NCBI GenBank assembly: GCA_029838195.1
Contig: JALGVJ010000014.1
Coordinates: 1 to 64,000, forward strand
Source: Promethearchaeota archaeon
GTDB lineage: Archaea > Asgardarchaeota > Lokiarchaeia > Sigyniarchaeales > SOKP01
Direction of reading: 5' to 3'
DNA: 64,000 nt
Below, one piece after another: positions 28,633-37,326 of this stretch (position 1 is its first letter; every line of letters begins with the position of its first letter). The notes under the pieces were generated by a model. The model saw only the letters and a list, made by a program, of their open reading frames with translations. It did no database searches and had not been told where the DNA came from. Made by a program: the position numbers and the translations under genes.

Positions 28633-29214
28633 TTATTTTTTATCGATCTTTTGAAAACTATACGTGCTAGCATTAACGGGAAGAATATAACTTCCGCCCT
28701 CCGAATCCGTGAGAATTACGGTGAAATTTAAATTTCCCTCTAAAGCCTTATCCAAATCTTCAAGAATTTTAACTATTTTTTCTCTTTCAGGATCGTTTGG
28801 TGGCATGTCTTTCAAAAAAATTAAAACAGCTTCCTTGAATCGTTCTAAAATTCCCTCTACATTAGTTATATAAAAATCTGATTTAGGACCGGGCTCTACG
28901 AGTAATCCTAATTCAGGAATTTCTAACTTTCCCGTGGGGGAACGATATATTTTTGATTTCAAATCCTCCGGACAACTAATGCGCAATGTCATGATTCCTG
29001 CCTCCACGTTAGTCGTCAAGGGGATGATGTCGTTTTTATGAAAATTACAATGGTTACATTCAAATTTAATTATTAACATTTTATCTCCATCGGGGAGGTC
29101 ATGTACATGATGGAATATTTCCAGAATTCCCTCCTCACAGACCGGACATTTGAAAGAAAATTTATCCTCCGAATAAGCATTTGATTTATTCATGGTTAGT
29201 TCTACGTGATTCAT
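28633..29214 (-). CDS. ZPR1-type zinc finger protein
   Basis: This 193-residue single-module ZPR1 protein has a four-cysteine zinc finger (CPVC near residues 24-27 and CNHC near 53-56) followed by the ZPR1 beta domain with IPELGLLVEPGPKSDFYITNVEG, a block diagnostic of the family. Eukaryotic ZPR1 carries two such modules and binds elongation factor eEF1A during its folding; archaeal proteins carry one. It is cytoplasmic. It is single in its context between PFK and the oxidoreductase operon. Family assignment is secure; the archaeal role, perhaps in aEF1A handling, is inferred. Confidence 0.88.
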   Translation of the reverse strand: MNHVELTMNKSNAYSEDKFSFKCPVCEEGILEIFHHVHDLPDGDKMLIIKFECNHCNFHKNDIIPLTTNVEAGIMTLRISCPEDLKSKIYRSPTGKLEIPELGLLVEPGPKSDFYITNVEGILERFKEAVLIFLKDMPPNDPEREKIVKILEDLDKALEGNLNFTVILTDSEGGSYILPVNASTYSFQKIDKK

Positions 29215-29451
29215 TATTAATTTTTAAGGATATTAAGAAGGTAGTGAAATTCTCGTGAAATTTTAACGATCTTTTTAAACAATAAACCTTGAGGATTAAA
29301 ATGATCATGAGTTTTTAATTTTAATTAATGAGGTGGCGCGTTTCATTCATATTTCATGGTTCGGGGAAGTAACTTATATATTTTATCCAAAAAATTTAAA
29401 ATTTACTCATGATTTTAGAAGATTACTTAATATAATATAAAGTGGAAAATC

Positions 29452-29559
29452 GTGTCGATACCTACTACCTTTAATGTAAATGTTAATGATGGCTACTTTA
29501 TATTATTATTAGACATGTTAATCTTAATTATGGTAGTAGTATTAATCTTACTTTTATAA
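29452..29559 (+). CDS. Possible single-span membrane microprotein
   Basis: A GTG-started frame of 35 codons encodes a polar N-terminus (about 14 residues) and then one strongly hydrophobic helix rich in Leu, Ile and Val. It lies in the 440 bp gap before the oxidoreductase operon. The ribosome-binding site is weak (GTGG) and AT-rich DNA readily gives hydrophobic frames, so this is a tentative call. Confidence 0.25.
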   Translation: MSIPTTFNVNVNDGYFILLLDMLILIMVVVLILLL

Positions 29560-29563
29560 TGCG

Positions 29564-29595
29564 CCAATAAAAAATACTTTTATATCTTTTATTGG
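29564..29595 (+). promoter_or_regulatory. Inverted repeat around a TATA-like element upstream of the oxidoreductase operon
   Basis: A perfect 9 bp inverted repeat (29564-29572 CCAATAAAA with 29587-29595 TTTTATTGG) flanks a 14-base spacer that contains TTTATATC, a good archaeal TATA-box candidate. It lies about 60 bases before the gamma-subunit ATG. A regulator binding here would block TBP access. A terminator for an upstream microprotein is the alternative. Confidence 0.45.
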
Positions 29596-29653
29596 TTGCA
29601 TTGGTGAAATCGTAAAAAAATTAATTAAAAACAAAAAAGATGAAAAAAAATTG

Positions 29654-30244
29654 ATGGAAAAGGTAATTGAGTCGAATAGCAAGCCAATAGAAATAACTTT
29701 TCATGGGAGAGGAGGTCAAACCGCAGTCACGGCAAGTCAATTGCTTGCAGAAATGGCATTTGAAGAAAAATTCGTGGATTGCGTCTCCATTCCAATCATA
29801 GGCGCAGAGCGCCGAGGCGCTCCCATCATAGCTTTTACCAAAATATCCAAGGATAGAGTAATCAAGACTTATGATAGCGTGAAAGAGCCTGATTTCGTTT
29901 TCTTCTTCGATACCTCCTTGCTAGAGATCCCTCGTATACGAGATAGCATTAAAGAAGGAGTGACAATAATCGCAAATAGTAAAAAGCCATTAGATTCGAG
30001 CTTGTTGCCAAAAAATGTTAAAGTATTTATCGTGGATGCCACGGGTATCTGTATTAAATATGGATTAATGCATTCTAGTGGCCCTATTTTGAACATTCCC
30101 ATGATAAGTGCTTTTGGTAAAATAAGTCGATTTTATGGCCTTGATACCATAGAAAAAGTGTTAAAAAGAGAATTTGGAGAAAAAAAATTATCGATTAACA
30201 TGGCCGTAGCAAAAGAAGCATATGAAAACGTAAAGGAGGCATAA
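29654..30244 (+). CDS. porG: 2-oxoacid:ferredoxin oxidoreductase, gamma subunit
   Basis: This 196-residue subunit has the opening GRGGQTAVTASQLLAEMAF and PIIGAERRGAP typical of the gamma component of pyruvate and related 2-oxoacid:ferredoxin oxidoreductases. The ATG at 29654 is preferred over the TTG just before it. It is the first gene of a four-gene operon in the order gamma, delta, alpha, beta with gaps or overlaps of only a few bases. The complex oxidises a 2-oxoacid plus CoA to acyl-CoA, CO2 and reduced ferredoxin, or runs in reverse for carbon fixation. Substrate choice is discussed under the alpha subunit. Confidence 0.9.
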   Translation: MEKVIESNSKPIEITFHGRGGQTAVTASQLLAEMAFEEKFVDCVSIPIIGAERRGAPIIAFTKISKDRVIKTYDSVKEPDFVFFFDTSLLEIPRIRDSIKEGVTIIANSKKPLDSSLLPKNVKVFIVDATGICIKYGLMHSSGPILNIPMISAFGKISRFYGLDTIEKVLKREFGEKKLSINMAVAKEAYENVKEA

Positions 30245-30246
30245 AA

Positions 30247-30597
30247 GTGGCAAAAGCAGATACAGAAAAGTGGAAAAAAATAAATAAAAATAGGGAAACA
30301 CGTCCTAAAGTGCAAGAATATACATGTTGGGAAGAGTTATCCCCAATCCCAATCTCCTTGCCCATTGATGGTGCAATCGGTATCACGGGAGATTGGAGGA
30401 CATTTCGGCCATTGATTAAAAAAGGATGCAACAAATGCGGAATCTGTTGGATGTTTTGCCCAGAAGGAGTAATCCAAAAAAAAGAAGATGGATCTTTTGA
30501 AATTGACTACACTTATTGTAAGGGATGCGGAATTTGCGCCAAAGAATGTCCTACAAAAAATATTGAAATGAAAAGAGAGGCAGATATTGAAAAATGA
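30247..30597 (+). CDS. porD: 2-oxoacid:ferredoxin oxidoreductase, delta (ferredoxin-like) subunit
   Basis: This 116-residue subunit starts at a GTG two bases after the gamma stop. Its C-terminal half holds two complete 4Fe-4S motifs, CNKCGICWMFCP and CKGCGICAKECP, as in bacterial-type ferredoxins. It passes electrons from the thiamine centre of the beta subunit to external ferredoxin. The N-terminal 50 residues include the family block SLPIDGAIGITGDWRTFRP. It overlaps the start of the alpha gene by 4 bp, which indicates translational coupling. Confidence 0.92.
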   Translation: MAKADTEKWKKINKNRETRPKVQEYTCWEELSPIPISLPIDGAIGITGDWRTFRPLIKKGCNKCGICWMFCPEGVIQKKEDGSFEIDYTYCKGCGICAKECPTKNIEMKREADIEK

Positions 30598-31862
30598 TTG
30601 AACCAGAACACCAAAAAGAGGAATTCGTACAGGAAAAAGAGATTAAAATTATAAAAGGAAATGTGGCTGCTGCTTATGCGGCAAAATCAGCGCGCGTTCA
30701 AGTCATAAGTGCTTATCCCATTACCCCGCAAACCACCGTGGTAGAAAAGCTTTCGGAATTCGTGGACGGGGGCTTGATGCCCGGGACTCAATATATCAGA
30801 GTGGAATCCGAGCATTCTGTCTTGGCTTCCTTGGTAGGCGCTTCAATGGCGGGTGTGCGGACATTTACTGCCACCTCCGGCCAGGGCCTTTTTTACATGA
30901 ATGAAATGGTTCATTGGGCGGCAGGAATGAGATTACCCATAGTAATGGCAATTGCGAGCAGGGGTCCAGCTCCTCCATGGAATATTTGGGCAGATTTTAG
31001 CGACGTAGTGAGTTCCAGGGATACAGGATGGATGTGCTCATTCTGTGCATCGCATCAAGAGATTTACGATGAAATTTTAATGTCATACAAGATTTGCGAG
31101 GATTCTGATGTATTACTTCCGAAATTTGTGGTCTATGGAGGATTTATATTATCTCATACTTCAAAGCCCGTCATTATTGAGGATCAAGAGAAAGTCGATA
31201 ATTTTTTACCTCCGCTACCAGATGAGAAAGGATGGCCTCACGTGTGGATAGATCCTGATCGTCCCATGATGTTTGGAAACTTAATCATGCCTTCAGGATT
31301 TTACATGGAGTTTCGGATGAAAATCCATAATGCGCACATGAGAGCAAAGGAGAAAATCCAGAAAACAGCGAAAGAGTTCAAAGACGTTTTTGGTCGAGAC
31401 TATGGAAACGGTCTCGTTCAAGAATATCGGATGGACGATGCTGAAGTTGCTGTCATAAATTATGGAGATTTAGCCCTCCAAATGGAAGAGGCGGTAGATA
31501 GGGCTCGAGAAGAAGGTTATAACGTTGGATCCGTTAAATTAAGGTGTTTTAGACCCTTTCCTACTGAAGATGTGAGAACCATTGCGAAAAAAGTAAAAGT
31601 TTTAGGAGTAATTGATCGAGCTACAGCGTTTGGTAGCCAAACGGGCGGCCCCGTGAGTGGAGAGGTAAAGGCTGCTTTACATGGTGTTCAAGGAACTGCA
31701 GAAGTCATACCAATAATCAATGGATTAGGAGGACGGGAAGTGTCTTTAGCTCAACAAGTTGACCAATTAAAAATGTTAGTTCACTATAAAGAAACGGGAG
31801 AACTACCTAAAGAGAAATTGGTTAATGGAACAATATGGGATGGATTACTGGAGGTGAAATGA
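30594..31862 (+). CDS. porA: 2-oxoacid:ferredoxin oxidoreductase, alpha subunit
   Basis: This 422-residue subunit has the pyrimidine-binding domain with YPITPQTTVVEKL (near 41-53) and ESEHSVLASLVGASMAG, then TATSGQGLFYMNEMVHWAAG. The closing domain carries RCFRPFPTEDVR and VIDRATAFGS. The SRGPAPPWNIWADFSDV block is typical of pyruvate-type enzymes, so pyruvate is the likeliest substrate. Pyruvate-type four-subunit complexes are common in anaerobic archaea. A 2-ketoisovalerate or related 2-oxoacid substrate cannot be excluded without structure comparison. Confidence 0.9.
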   Translation: MIEPEHQKEEFVQEKEIKIIKGNVAAAYAAKSARVQVISAYPITPQTTVVEKLSEFVDGGLMPGTQYIRVESEHSVLASLVGASMAGVRTFTATSGQGLFYMNEMVHWAAGMRLPIVMAIASRGPAPPWNIWADFSDVVSSRDTGWMCSFCASHQEIYDEILMSYKICEDSDVLLPKFVVYGGFILSHTSKPVIIEDQEKVDNFLPPLPDEKGWPHVWIDPDRPMMFGNLIMPSGFYMEFRMKIHNAHMRAKEKIQKTAKEFKDVFGRDYGNGLVQEYRMDDAEVAVINYGDLALQMEEAVDRAREEGYNVGSVKLRCFRPFPTEDVRTIAKKVKVLGVIDRATAFGSQTGGPVSGEVKAALHGVQGTAEVIPIINGLGGREVSLAQQVDQLKMLVHYKETGELPKEKLVNGTIWDGLLEVK

Positions 31863-31863
31863 A

Positions 31864-32817
31864 ATGGTCTCCTTGAAAGAATTATGGAACGATGAGTTTG
31901 CTTGTCGTGAATGGTTTTTACCCGGCAATTCTTGCTGCGCGGGATGTGGTCTTGAAATTGCCTTGAGATGGGCAATGAAGGCATTAGGACCAAAAACTGC
32001 CTTGGTCACGCCAGCTTCTTGTTTAAACGTGGTGATTGGCTTATGGCCGAAAACAGCTCCAGACTTTCCTTTTACAAACATGGCATTCGCAGCAGGTGCA
32101 GCCGCAGCAACGGGATTTGATGCGGCTTTTAAAGCCAAGGCACATCGATTTCCCGAAGGACCGTGGAAAGAGATGACTTCCTTAGTATTTGCTGGTGATG
32201 GTGGGACTACGGATATAGGTCTTCAGGGATTGAGCGGGGCAGCAGAGCGAAATAGTGATATTATATATGTATGCTATGATAATGAGGCTTACATGAACAC
32301 GGGCATTCAGCGATCTTCAAGTACGCCCCATGGAGCTAAGACAACAACGACACCTTTTGGAAAACAGCGATATAAGAAGGACGTACCTCGGATAATGGAA
32401 GCACATGACATCCCTTATGTAGCTACAGCTTCAATCTCTCATCCATTAGACATCTATGAAAAATTTAAAAAAGCAAAAGATATTAAGGGTTGCCGTTACA
32501 TTCATATATTAGCACCATGTCCCCCAGGATGGGGTTTTCCTTCTGAGGATGCCATAGAAATAGCTAAATTGGCAGTGAAAACAGGTTTTTGGATTCTATA
32601 TGAAGTGGAAAATGGGATAAAAACCCTTTCTAAGCCCAGCAAACCCTTGATAGATCCTTCAAAACGGTTGCCCATCATTGAATATGTTTCAAAACAAAAG
32701 AGATTCTCGGGAATATCCGAAAAGACATTAATAGAACTTCAAGAAGAGAATGATCGGCAATGGAATCGCATCATAAATGAGCTTAAATGCCAAGAAATGA
32801 GAACCAATTCTGAATAA
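31864..32817 (+). CDS. porB: 2-oxoacid:ferredoxin oxidoreductase, beta (thiamine) subunit
   Basis: This 317-residue subunit binds thiamine diphosphate and a 4Fe-4S cluster. The cluster cysteines start at CCAGCGLEIALRW. The thiamine motif is GDGGTTDIGLQGLSGA followed by YDNEAYMNTGIQRS. HILAPCPPGWGF near residue 220 is characteristic of pyruvate-type beta subunits. It begins one base after the alpha stop and closes the operon; an approximately 90 bp gap precedes sua5. Confidence 0.92.
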   Translation: MVSLKELWNDEFACREWFLPGNSCCAGCGLEIALRWAMKALGPKTALVTPASCLNVVIGLWPKTAPDFPFTNMAFAAGAAAATGFDAAFKAKAHRFPEGPWKEMTSLVFAGDGGTTDIGLQGLSGAAERNSDIIYVCYDNEAYMNTGIQRSSSTPHGAKTTTTPFGKQRYKKDVPRIMEAHDIPYVATASISHPLDIYEKFKKAKDIKGCRYIHILAPCPPGWGFPSEDAIEIAKLAVKTGFWILYEVENGIKTLSKPSKPLIDPSKRLPIIEYVSKQKRFSGISEKTLIELQEENDRQWNRIINELKCQEMRTNSE

Positions 32818-32906
32818 TTTAAAATTTTCATTTTTTATTTAGATCTTAACTTTTTTATGGAACAAACTCCTTATTTTAATGAAATAAAAGGAGGTAGAGG
32901 AGAGCC

Positions 32907-33566
32907 ATGGGATTCCTCATTAGAGTAGCTGGTAAAAATATTGAAGATACTAAGATGTTTTTAGATATTGCCGTAGATTACATAATTGAAGGAAAGATAG
33001 TGGCATTTCCCATGGATAGCGTGTATGGTTTGGGAGGCGACCCCTTAAATCTTGACGTTATTGAGCGATTAAACCAGATTAAATTTCAGGAGGAAAATAA
33101 AGGATTTTTCTTATTATTAACCGACATGGAAGAAGCAGTAAAGATAGCAGAATTCAATCCCATGGCTCTAAAATTGGCAAAGAAATTTTGGCCGGGCCAA
33201 CTTAATTTAGTTTTAAAGAGGAAAAGTCCTAGCATCATACCGCCTGAAGTGAGTCTGCATGCGGATACGATTGGAATCCAAGTACCTCAGAACCAACTCA
33301 TTCTCACGATCTTGAACTTATTGAAAGAGAGAGGATATTTTGCGGGAATCCTGGCCACTTCTGCGAATTATTCTGATGAGCCTCCTTCGATTAGCGGAAA
33401 AGAAGTAGTACGGAAATTTTTAACTCAAATAGATTTAATTTTAGATGGAGGAGTTTCTGAATTTAAAATTCCCACGACAATGGTAGATTGCACTGGAGAT
33501 ACTCCCGTTTTTCTGCGCATTGGCGTTTTAAAGGAAGAACAGATCTTGGAGGCATTAAAAGAATGA
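32907..33566 (+). CDS. Sua5/YrdC-family threonylcarbamoyl-AMP synthase
   Basis: This 219-residue YrdC-like protein makes threonylcarbamoyl-AMP from threonine, bicarbonate and ATP, the first step of t6A formation at tRNA position 37. IVAFPMDSVYGLGGDP, LAKKFWPGQLNLVLKR, GIQVPQNQLI and LATSANYSDEPP are standard family blocks. The region where many members have a KxR motif reads IKFQEENKGF, so the usual Arg is not evident. There is no extra Sua5 domain. A strong ribosome-binding site (AGGAGG) precedes the ATG. Next to it are a THUMP protein and Cgi121, making a small tRNA-modification island. Confidence 0.85.
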   Translation: MGFLIRVAGKNIEDTKMFLDIAVDYIIEGKIVAFPMDSVYGLGGDPLNLDVIERLNQIKFQEENKGFFLLLTDMEEAVKIAEFNPMALKLAKKFWPGQLNLVLKRKSPSIIPPEVSLHADTIGIQVPQNQLILTILNLLKERGYFAGILATSANYSDEPPSISGKEVVRKFLTQIDLILDGGVSEFKIPTTMVDCTGDTPVFLRIGVLKEEQILEALKE

Positions 33567-33589
33567 GAAAGAAGAGTTGATGAGATGGC

Positions 33590-34132
33590 TTGAATAATTT
33601 TAATCTACTTGTATCTACTTCAAGATATAATGAAATAAATGCGGAAGCCGAGATTTGGTTTTGTTTATTGCTCTGTGGGGATGATTATCCGATAATTTCC
33701 AAGTTGGATTTTCCAGGGTTAGTTATTGCGTTGACTAACAAGGATCCTAAGAAGGTAATTCAAGAGTTACGCAAAATTTTAGAGAATGACCCAAGTTTTT
33801 TCCAATTCATTTTAAAAATCATTCCAATAGACATGGTATGTTATACCAATACAAATATAATTAAAGAATTAATTAAGGAATCGTATAGAAAATATATTGA
33901 TGAACATGAAACTTTTAGAATAATTTTAAATCGTAGAAAGCATGAAAATATCGAGCGTGAAACATTCATAAATACTATTGCTAGCGTGATCGATAATAAA
34001 GTAGATTTGGAAAATCCGGATAAAATTGTGAGAATTGAAATTTTAGGTAATACATGTGGTATTGCGTTCCTCAAGAATGGGGATATCCTCCAGATTTCTG
34101 CTGAATTTCATGAAGAGGAAAATTCATTCTAA
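33590..34132 (+). CDS. THUMP-domain protein (Tan1/THUMPD1-like)
   Basis: This 180-residue protein opens NFNLLVSTSRYNEINAEAE and ends KIVRIEILGNTCGIAFLKNGDIL, the two halves of a stand-alone THUMP protein like yeast Tan1, which supports acetylation of C12 in tRNA-Ser and tRNA-Leu. The start is a TTG at 33590: the family's conserved first strand begins directly after it and the first in-frame ATG lies 80 codons further in. It follows sua5 by 23 bp and its stop overlaps the convergent cgi121 gene by 9 bp. Function by homology is good; the acetyltransferase partner is not in this window. Confidence 0.8.
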   Translation: MNNFNLLVSTSRYNEINAEAEIWFCLLLCGDDYPIISKLDFPGLVIALTNKDPKKVIQELRKILENDPSFFQFILKIIPIDMVCYTNTNIIKELIKESYRKYIDEHETFRIILNRRKHENIERETFINTIASVIDNKVDLENPDKIVRIEILGNTCGIAFLKNGDILQISAEFHEEENSF

Positions 34133-34780
34133 GGAAACTTTTTCTAAACTTAATAATGCCATTTCTTCACATATTAAGTCCAATAATACTTTTTCTGCTA
34201 TTTCAGGTTCCGAGTAGAGGGTATTCAAGGATCCCTGTTTTATTCCATGGGATTCCAGAATGATTTTAATTTGCTCCTTATTAAATTTATAGAAATTTTT
34301 AATTTTTTCTAATTTATTGCTTGTTAAGCTTTCAAATTTCACATCACATTCTTTAGTCTTAAATTGTTCTTCTACTTCTTTCATGATTTTTTCACAATTA
34401 TTTTCTGAGGAGATGATGCAGCAAGGAATTCTTTTTTTTAATAATAGTTCATTAGTAACGCCAAAATACTTGAGAGCATTAATAATTTGCCGATTAGCGG
34501 ATAAATAGAGGAGGAATTCAATATTTTTAGATTGAGAGATATTAGTGTTATTAGCAAAAGCTTTTTGAACAAAATAAATAGCAGAATAAACATGATCTTC
34601 ATTTAAAATGTATTCGTCATTGAAAAGTTGGATGACAACCTGATTATTTTTTTTTTGAATGGAATCAATAACTTTAAAAGCGGAATCCAAGTCAAGATTA
34701 CTCTTTTGAAGATCTAATTGGCACAATCCTACAAAATATAATAGTTCTAAATCTTCAATATAAAATTCTTCTACAATCAT
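34124..34780 (-). CDS. KEOPS subunit Cgi121 homologue
   Basis: This 218-residue protein contains HVYSAIYFVQKAFANNTNI followed by FLLYLSANRQIINALKYFGV, the signature of Cgi121, the KEOPS subunit that stimulates Bud32 and recruits tRNA. The C-terminal third (about 150-218) is an extension with several helices. Overlap of 9 bp with the convergent THUMP gene, and Sua5 beside it, fit a role in t6A. Pcc1, another KEOPS subunit, is at 38947-39219. Assignment rests on motif pattern and context. Confidence 0.7.
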   Translation of the reverse strand: MIVEEFYIEDLELLYFVGLCQLDLQKSNLDLDSAFKVIDSIQKKNNQVVIQLFNDEYILNEDHVYSAIYFVQKAFANNTNISQSKNIEFLLYLSANRQIINALKYFGVTNELLLKKRIPCCIISSENNCEKIMKEVEEQFKTKECDVKFESLTSNKLEKIKNFYKFNKEQIKIILESHGIKQGSLNTLYSEPEIAEKVLLDLICEEMALLSLEKVSLE

Positions 34781-34793
34781 GCGTGGTCACGGT

Positions 34794-35561
34794 TCATAAT
34801 GGTAAAGTCCATTGAAGCCAAGAGGGCATTTGAGAGAAATTAATTCTGATAATAATTAAACATATTAGAAAGAATATTAAGTAACTGGTAAAGAACCAAT
34901 CTTTTAAAGTGTATTTGATTTCATGATAAAAGGTCCTTCTTTTCTTGGAGCCAAAGGCTCTTGATTCTAAAGCTTCAGCCACGTTAAATGCTCTCCTGAT
35001 AGAACATATTATCAAGGGAATTAATAAGGGAAATAAATTCTTGATCTGATTAATAATGCCTTTTTGTTCCATTTCATATCCCCTACTTTTTTGGGCATCG
35101 ATGATGTTCTGAGCTTCCATGGCTATTGTCGGTACGAACCGAAAGGCTAATGAAAATGAAAATCCATATTCATAGGGAATTTTTATGGAGATTAAAGAAA
35201 GTGCTAAATCATTCGGATCCACGGTTAAAAAAAAGATGGAGAATGCAGAGAGCATGATCATTATTCTCAATACCATGGCCAAGGCAAAATTTAATGAGAG
35301 AAAAAGGGTATTAAGTAGGATGATGAGAAAGATGAGAAAAGACATGCCTTGCACGCTTTTCCACCATTCTTTTATCATTTTGCCTAATAATACGATAGGG
35401 AGGATGCTTATAAAAATGATAAATAAGGGCATGATTTCCGTGAAAAGCAAGGCACTAATAGCGTAAGTTAAAGCAAATAGGAATTTCGCACGGGGATCTA
35501 ACTCATGAATTAAAGAATCTTTTTTAAGAAACTTGAAGGCTTCTAAAAATTGTAGGGACAT
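34794..35561 (-). CDS. ecfT: ECF transporter transmembrane subunit EcfT
   Basis: This 255-residue membrane protein has about five to six helices. Two cytoplasmic coupling motifs, AQKSRGYEM and ALESRAFGSKKR, are the Arg-containing helices that dock on the ATPase pair. It follows the two ecfA genes in one operon (gap 11 bp). The complex would energise uptake of a vitamin or metal with a substrate-binding S protein. No S subunit is encoded nearby, so a shared (group II) module is likely. Confidence 0.87.
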   Translation of the reverse strand: MSLQFLEAFKFLKKDSLIHELDPRAKFLFALTYAISALLFTEIMPLFIIFISILPIVLLGKMIKEWWKSVQGMSFLIFLIILLNTLFLSLNFALAMVLRIMIMLSAFSIFFLTVDPNDLALSLISIKIPYEYGFSFSLAFRFVPTIAMEAQNIIDAQKSRGYEMEQKGIINQIKNLFPLLIPLIICSIRRAFNVAEALESRAFGSKKRRTFYHEIKYTLKDWFFTSYLIFFLICLIIIRINFSQMPSWLQWTLPL

Positions 35562-35572
35562 GTTTCTTTAAT

Positions 35573-36427
35573 TTAACTATTTCCTCTTGTTTTTAAAAAT
35601 TCTTGAATAAATTGTATCATATCGTTAGGACTATGAATCTCTTTAGTAATTTTAATGCCCATTTGTTCTAAAGACTCTTTAAACGAATAAATTTGGGGTA
35701 AAATGAGAGAGCCTTTTTTAATCAATGCTTTATTTTTTAATACTAATCTTGTCGGGCCATCTGCCAAAATTTCTCCCTTTTGCATTAAAATTATTCGAGG
35801 CAGATGTTCCATCGCAAATTCTACATCATGGGTGACGATAATAATAGTTTTTTTCTTTTTCTTTTCCTTTTCTAAAAGCTTTAAGAAGAATTGGTTGTTT
35901 TTATAATCTTGTCCAATGGTAGGTTCATCAAAGATTAAGATTTCGGGATCTCTACAGATGATGGAAGCAACGGAGAGTTTTTTCATTTCGCCTCCTGAAA
36001 GATTTAAGGGAGAGCGGGTTTTATATTGATTTAAATCAAAATCCGTGAGGATCGATTGAATAATCTTATTGTATTCTTCTTTATTGATATCTGTACTTTT
36101 TAAGGAGAATTTGATTTCATCTTCTACCGTATTAGAAAATAATTGATGATTGGGATTTTGAAAAACAAGACCAATTTCTTTTGATAAAGAGGCTGTAGAT
36201 TCGGTATTAATATCATTTCCTTTATAAAATATCGACCCTCGAGTAGGACGGAGGAGTCCATTAAACATTTTGATTAAAGTTGTTTTTCCAGCTCCATTAC
36301 TTCCCATTAATCCCACAATTTCACCTTTTTGTACAGAAAAAGTAATATCTTTAAGCACATTCTCATGAGTATTCGGATATTTATACCAAACATGTAGTAC
36401 GCTAAGAATGGGAGGTTTTTCGGTCAT
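35573..36427 (-). CDS. ecfA: ECF transporter ATP-binding subunit
   Basis: This 284-residue ATPase has Walker A GSNGAGKTTL, the Q-loop VFQNPNHQLFSNTVEDE, signature LSGGEMKKLSVA and Walker B ILIFDEPTIGQD. The QNPNHQLF form of the Q-loop is characteristic of energy-coupling-factor ATPases. A C-terminal extension of about 60 residues resembles the dimerising tail of EcfA proteins. It lies 12 bp after the other ATPase gene and forms a heterodimer with it. The substrate is not indicated. Confidence 0.9.
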   Translation of the reverse strand: MTEKPPILSVLHVWYKYPNTHENVLKDITFSVQKGEIVGLMGSNGAGKTTLIKMFNGLLRPTRGSIFYKGNDINTESTASLSKEIGLVFQNPNHQLFSNTVEDEIKFSLKSTDINKEEYNKIIQSILTDFDLNQYKTRSPLNLSGGEMKKLSVASIICRDPEILIFDEPTIGQDYKNNQFFLKLLEKEKKKKKTIIIVTHDVEFAMEHLPRIILMQKGEILADGPTRLVLKNKALIKKGSLILPQIYSFKESLEQMGIKITKEIHSPNDMIQFIQEFLKTRGNS

Positions 36428-36439
36428 TTTTTCGAGTTA

Positions 36440-37285
36440 TTATTCTAAAGAATAATTTTTGATCCAATTTATTGCGCTTTCGATTGAAATAGGGATATTT
36501 CCTCGAAATAATCTTTTTTCCTTTAATTCATGAAAAACGGAATAAATCATGGGTTTATTAATTTCAATTTTTGGATATAGTTCTCCATTAACGATATTTT
36601 TGGCAGAATCATAAGCAAGCACCTTACCATCTTTCATGAGTATGATCTCATCCACTAAAGGCATAATTAGATCCATGCGATGCTCGCTAATAATTACGGT
36701 TAATTCCAATTTTTTTTGAATCTCTTTTAACACGGAGAGAATTTTACGAGCAAAATAGGGATCGAGAGTAGCAGTAGGTTCATCCAAAACCAAGATCTTT
36801 GGCTCTAAAACGAGAATTGAAGCAATAGCTACTCTTTGTTGCTCTCCTCCGCTTAAATTAAAAGGTGCTTTATCCATGAGATGCTGAATGTCCATTAATT
36901 CCGATACTTGTTCAATTTTTTCTTTAATGATTTCTCTGGGTACTCCTAAGTTTTCCAAGCCAAAAGCAATTTCATATTCCACGTTCATGGCAATGAGTTG
37001 ATTTTCAGGATTTTGAAACACGATGCCAACTTCCGTGGACAAATCAGCTATTGACGTGGTCGTGGTATCTTTTCCATTTACGAATACATTACCTTTATAA
37101 TAGCCGGCATAAAATTGGGGAATTAGACCATTCATGCATCTAATTAGGGAAGTCTTACCCGAACCCGTTTCTCCTGCTAATAAAATGAATTTATTTTTAG
37201 AAATTTTTAAATTGATATCATCTAGGGCATGTTTTTCATTTCCTTTATAGCGAAAATAAAAATGTTTAAATTCTATTATAGCCAT
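36440..37285 (-). CDS. ecfA: ECF transporter ATP-binding subunit (second ATPase)
   Basis: This 281-residue ATPase is the first gene of the transporter operon. It has Walker A GETGSGKTSL, Q-loop VFQNPENQLIAMNVEYE, signature LSGGEQQRVAIA and Walker B ILVLDEPTATLDP followed by the switch His in IISEHRMD. It pairs with the 35573-36427 ATPase. The gene starts 41 bp downstream of the DHH gene stop and on the same strand, so read-through from that gene is possible. Confidence 0.9.
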   Translation of the reverse strand: MAIIEFKHFYFRYKGNEKHALDDINLKISKNKFILLAGETGSGKTSLIRCMNGLIPQFYAGYYKGNVFVNGKDTTTTSIADLSTEVGIVFQNPENQLIAMNVEYEIAFGLENLGVPREIIKEKIEQVSELMDIQHLMDKAPFNLSGGEQQRVAIASILVLEPKILVLDEPTATLDPYFARKILSVLKEIQKKLELTVIISEHRMDLIMPLVDEIILMKDGKVLAYDSAKNIVNGELYPKIEINKPMIYSVFHELKEKRLFRGNIPISIESAINWIKNYSLE

Positions 37286-37326
37286 GAATGCTTACTTCTT
37301 TTCCGCTAATTAATGTATTAAAACGG

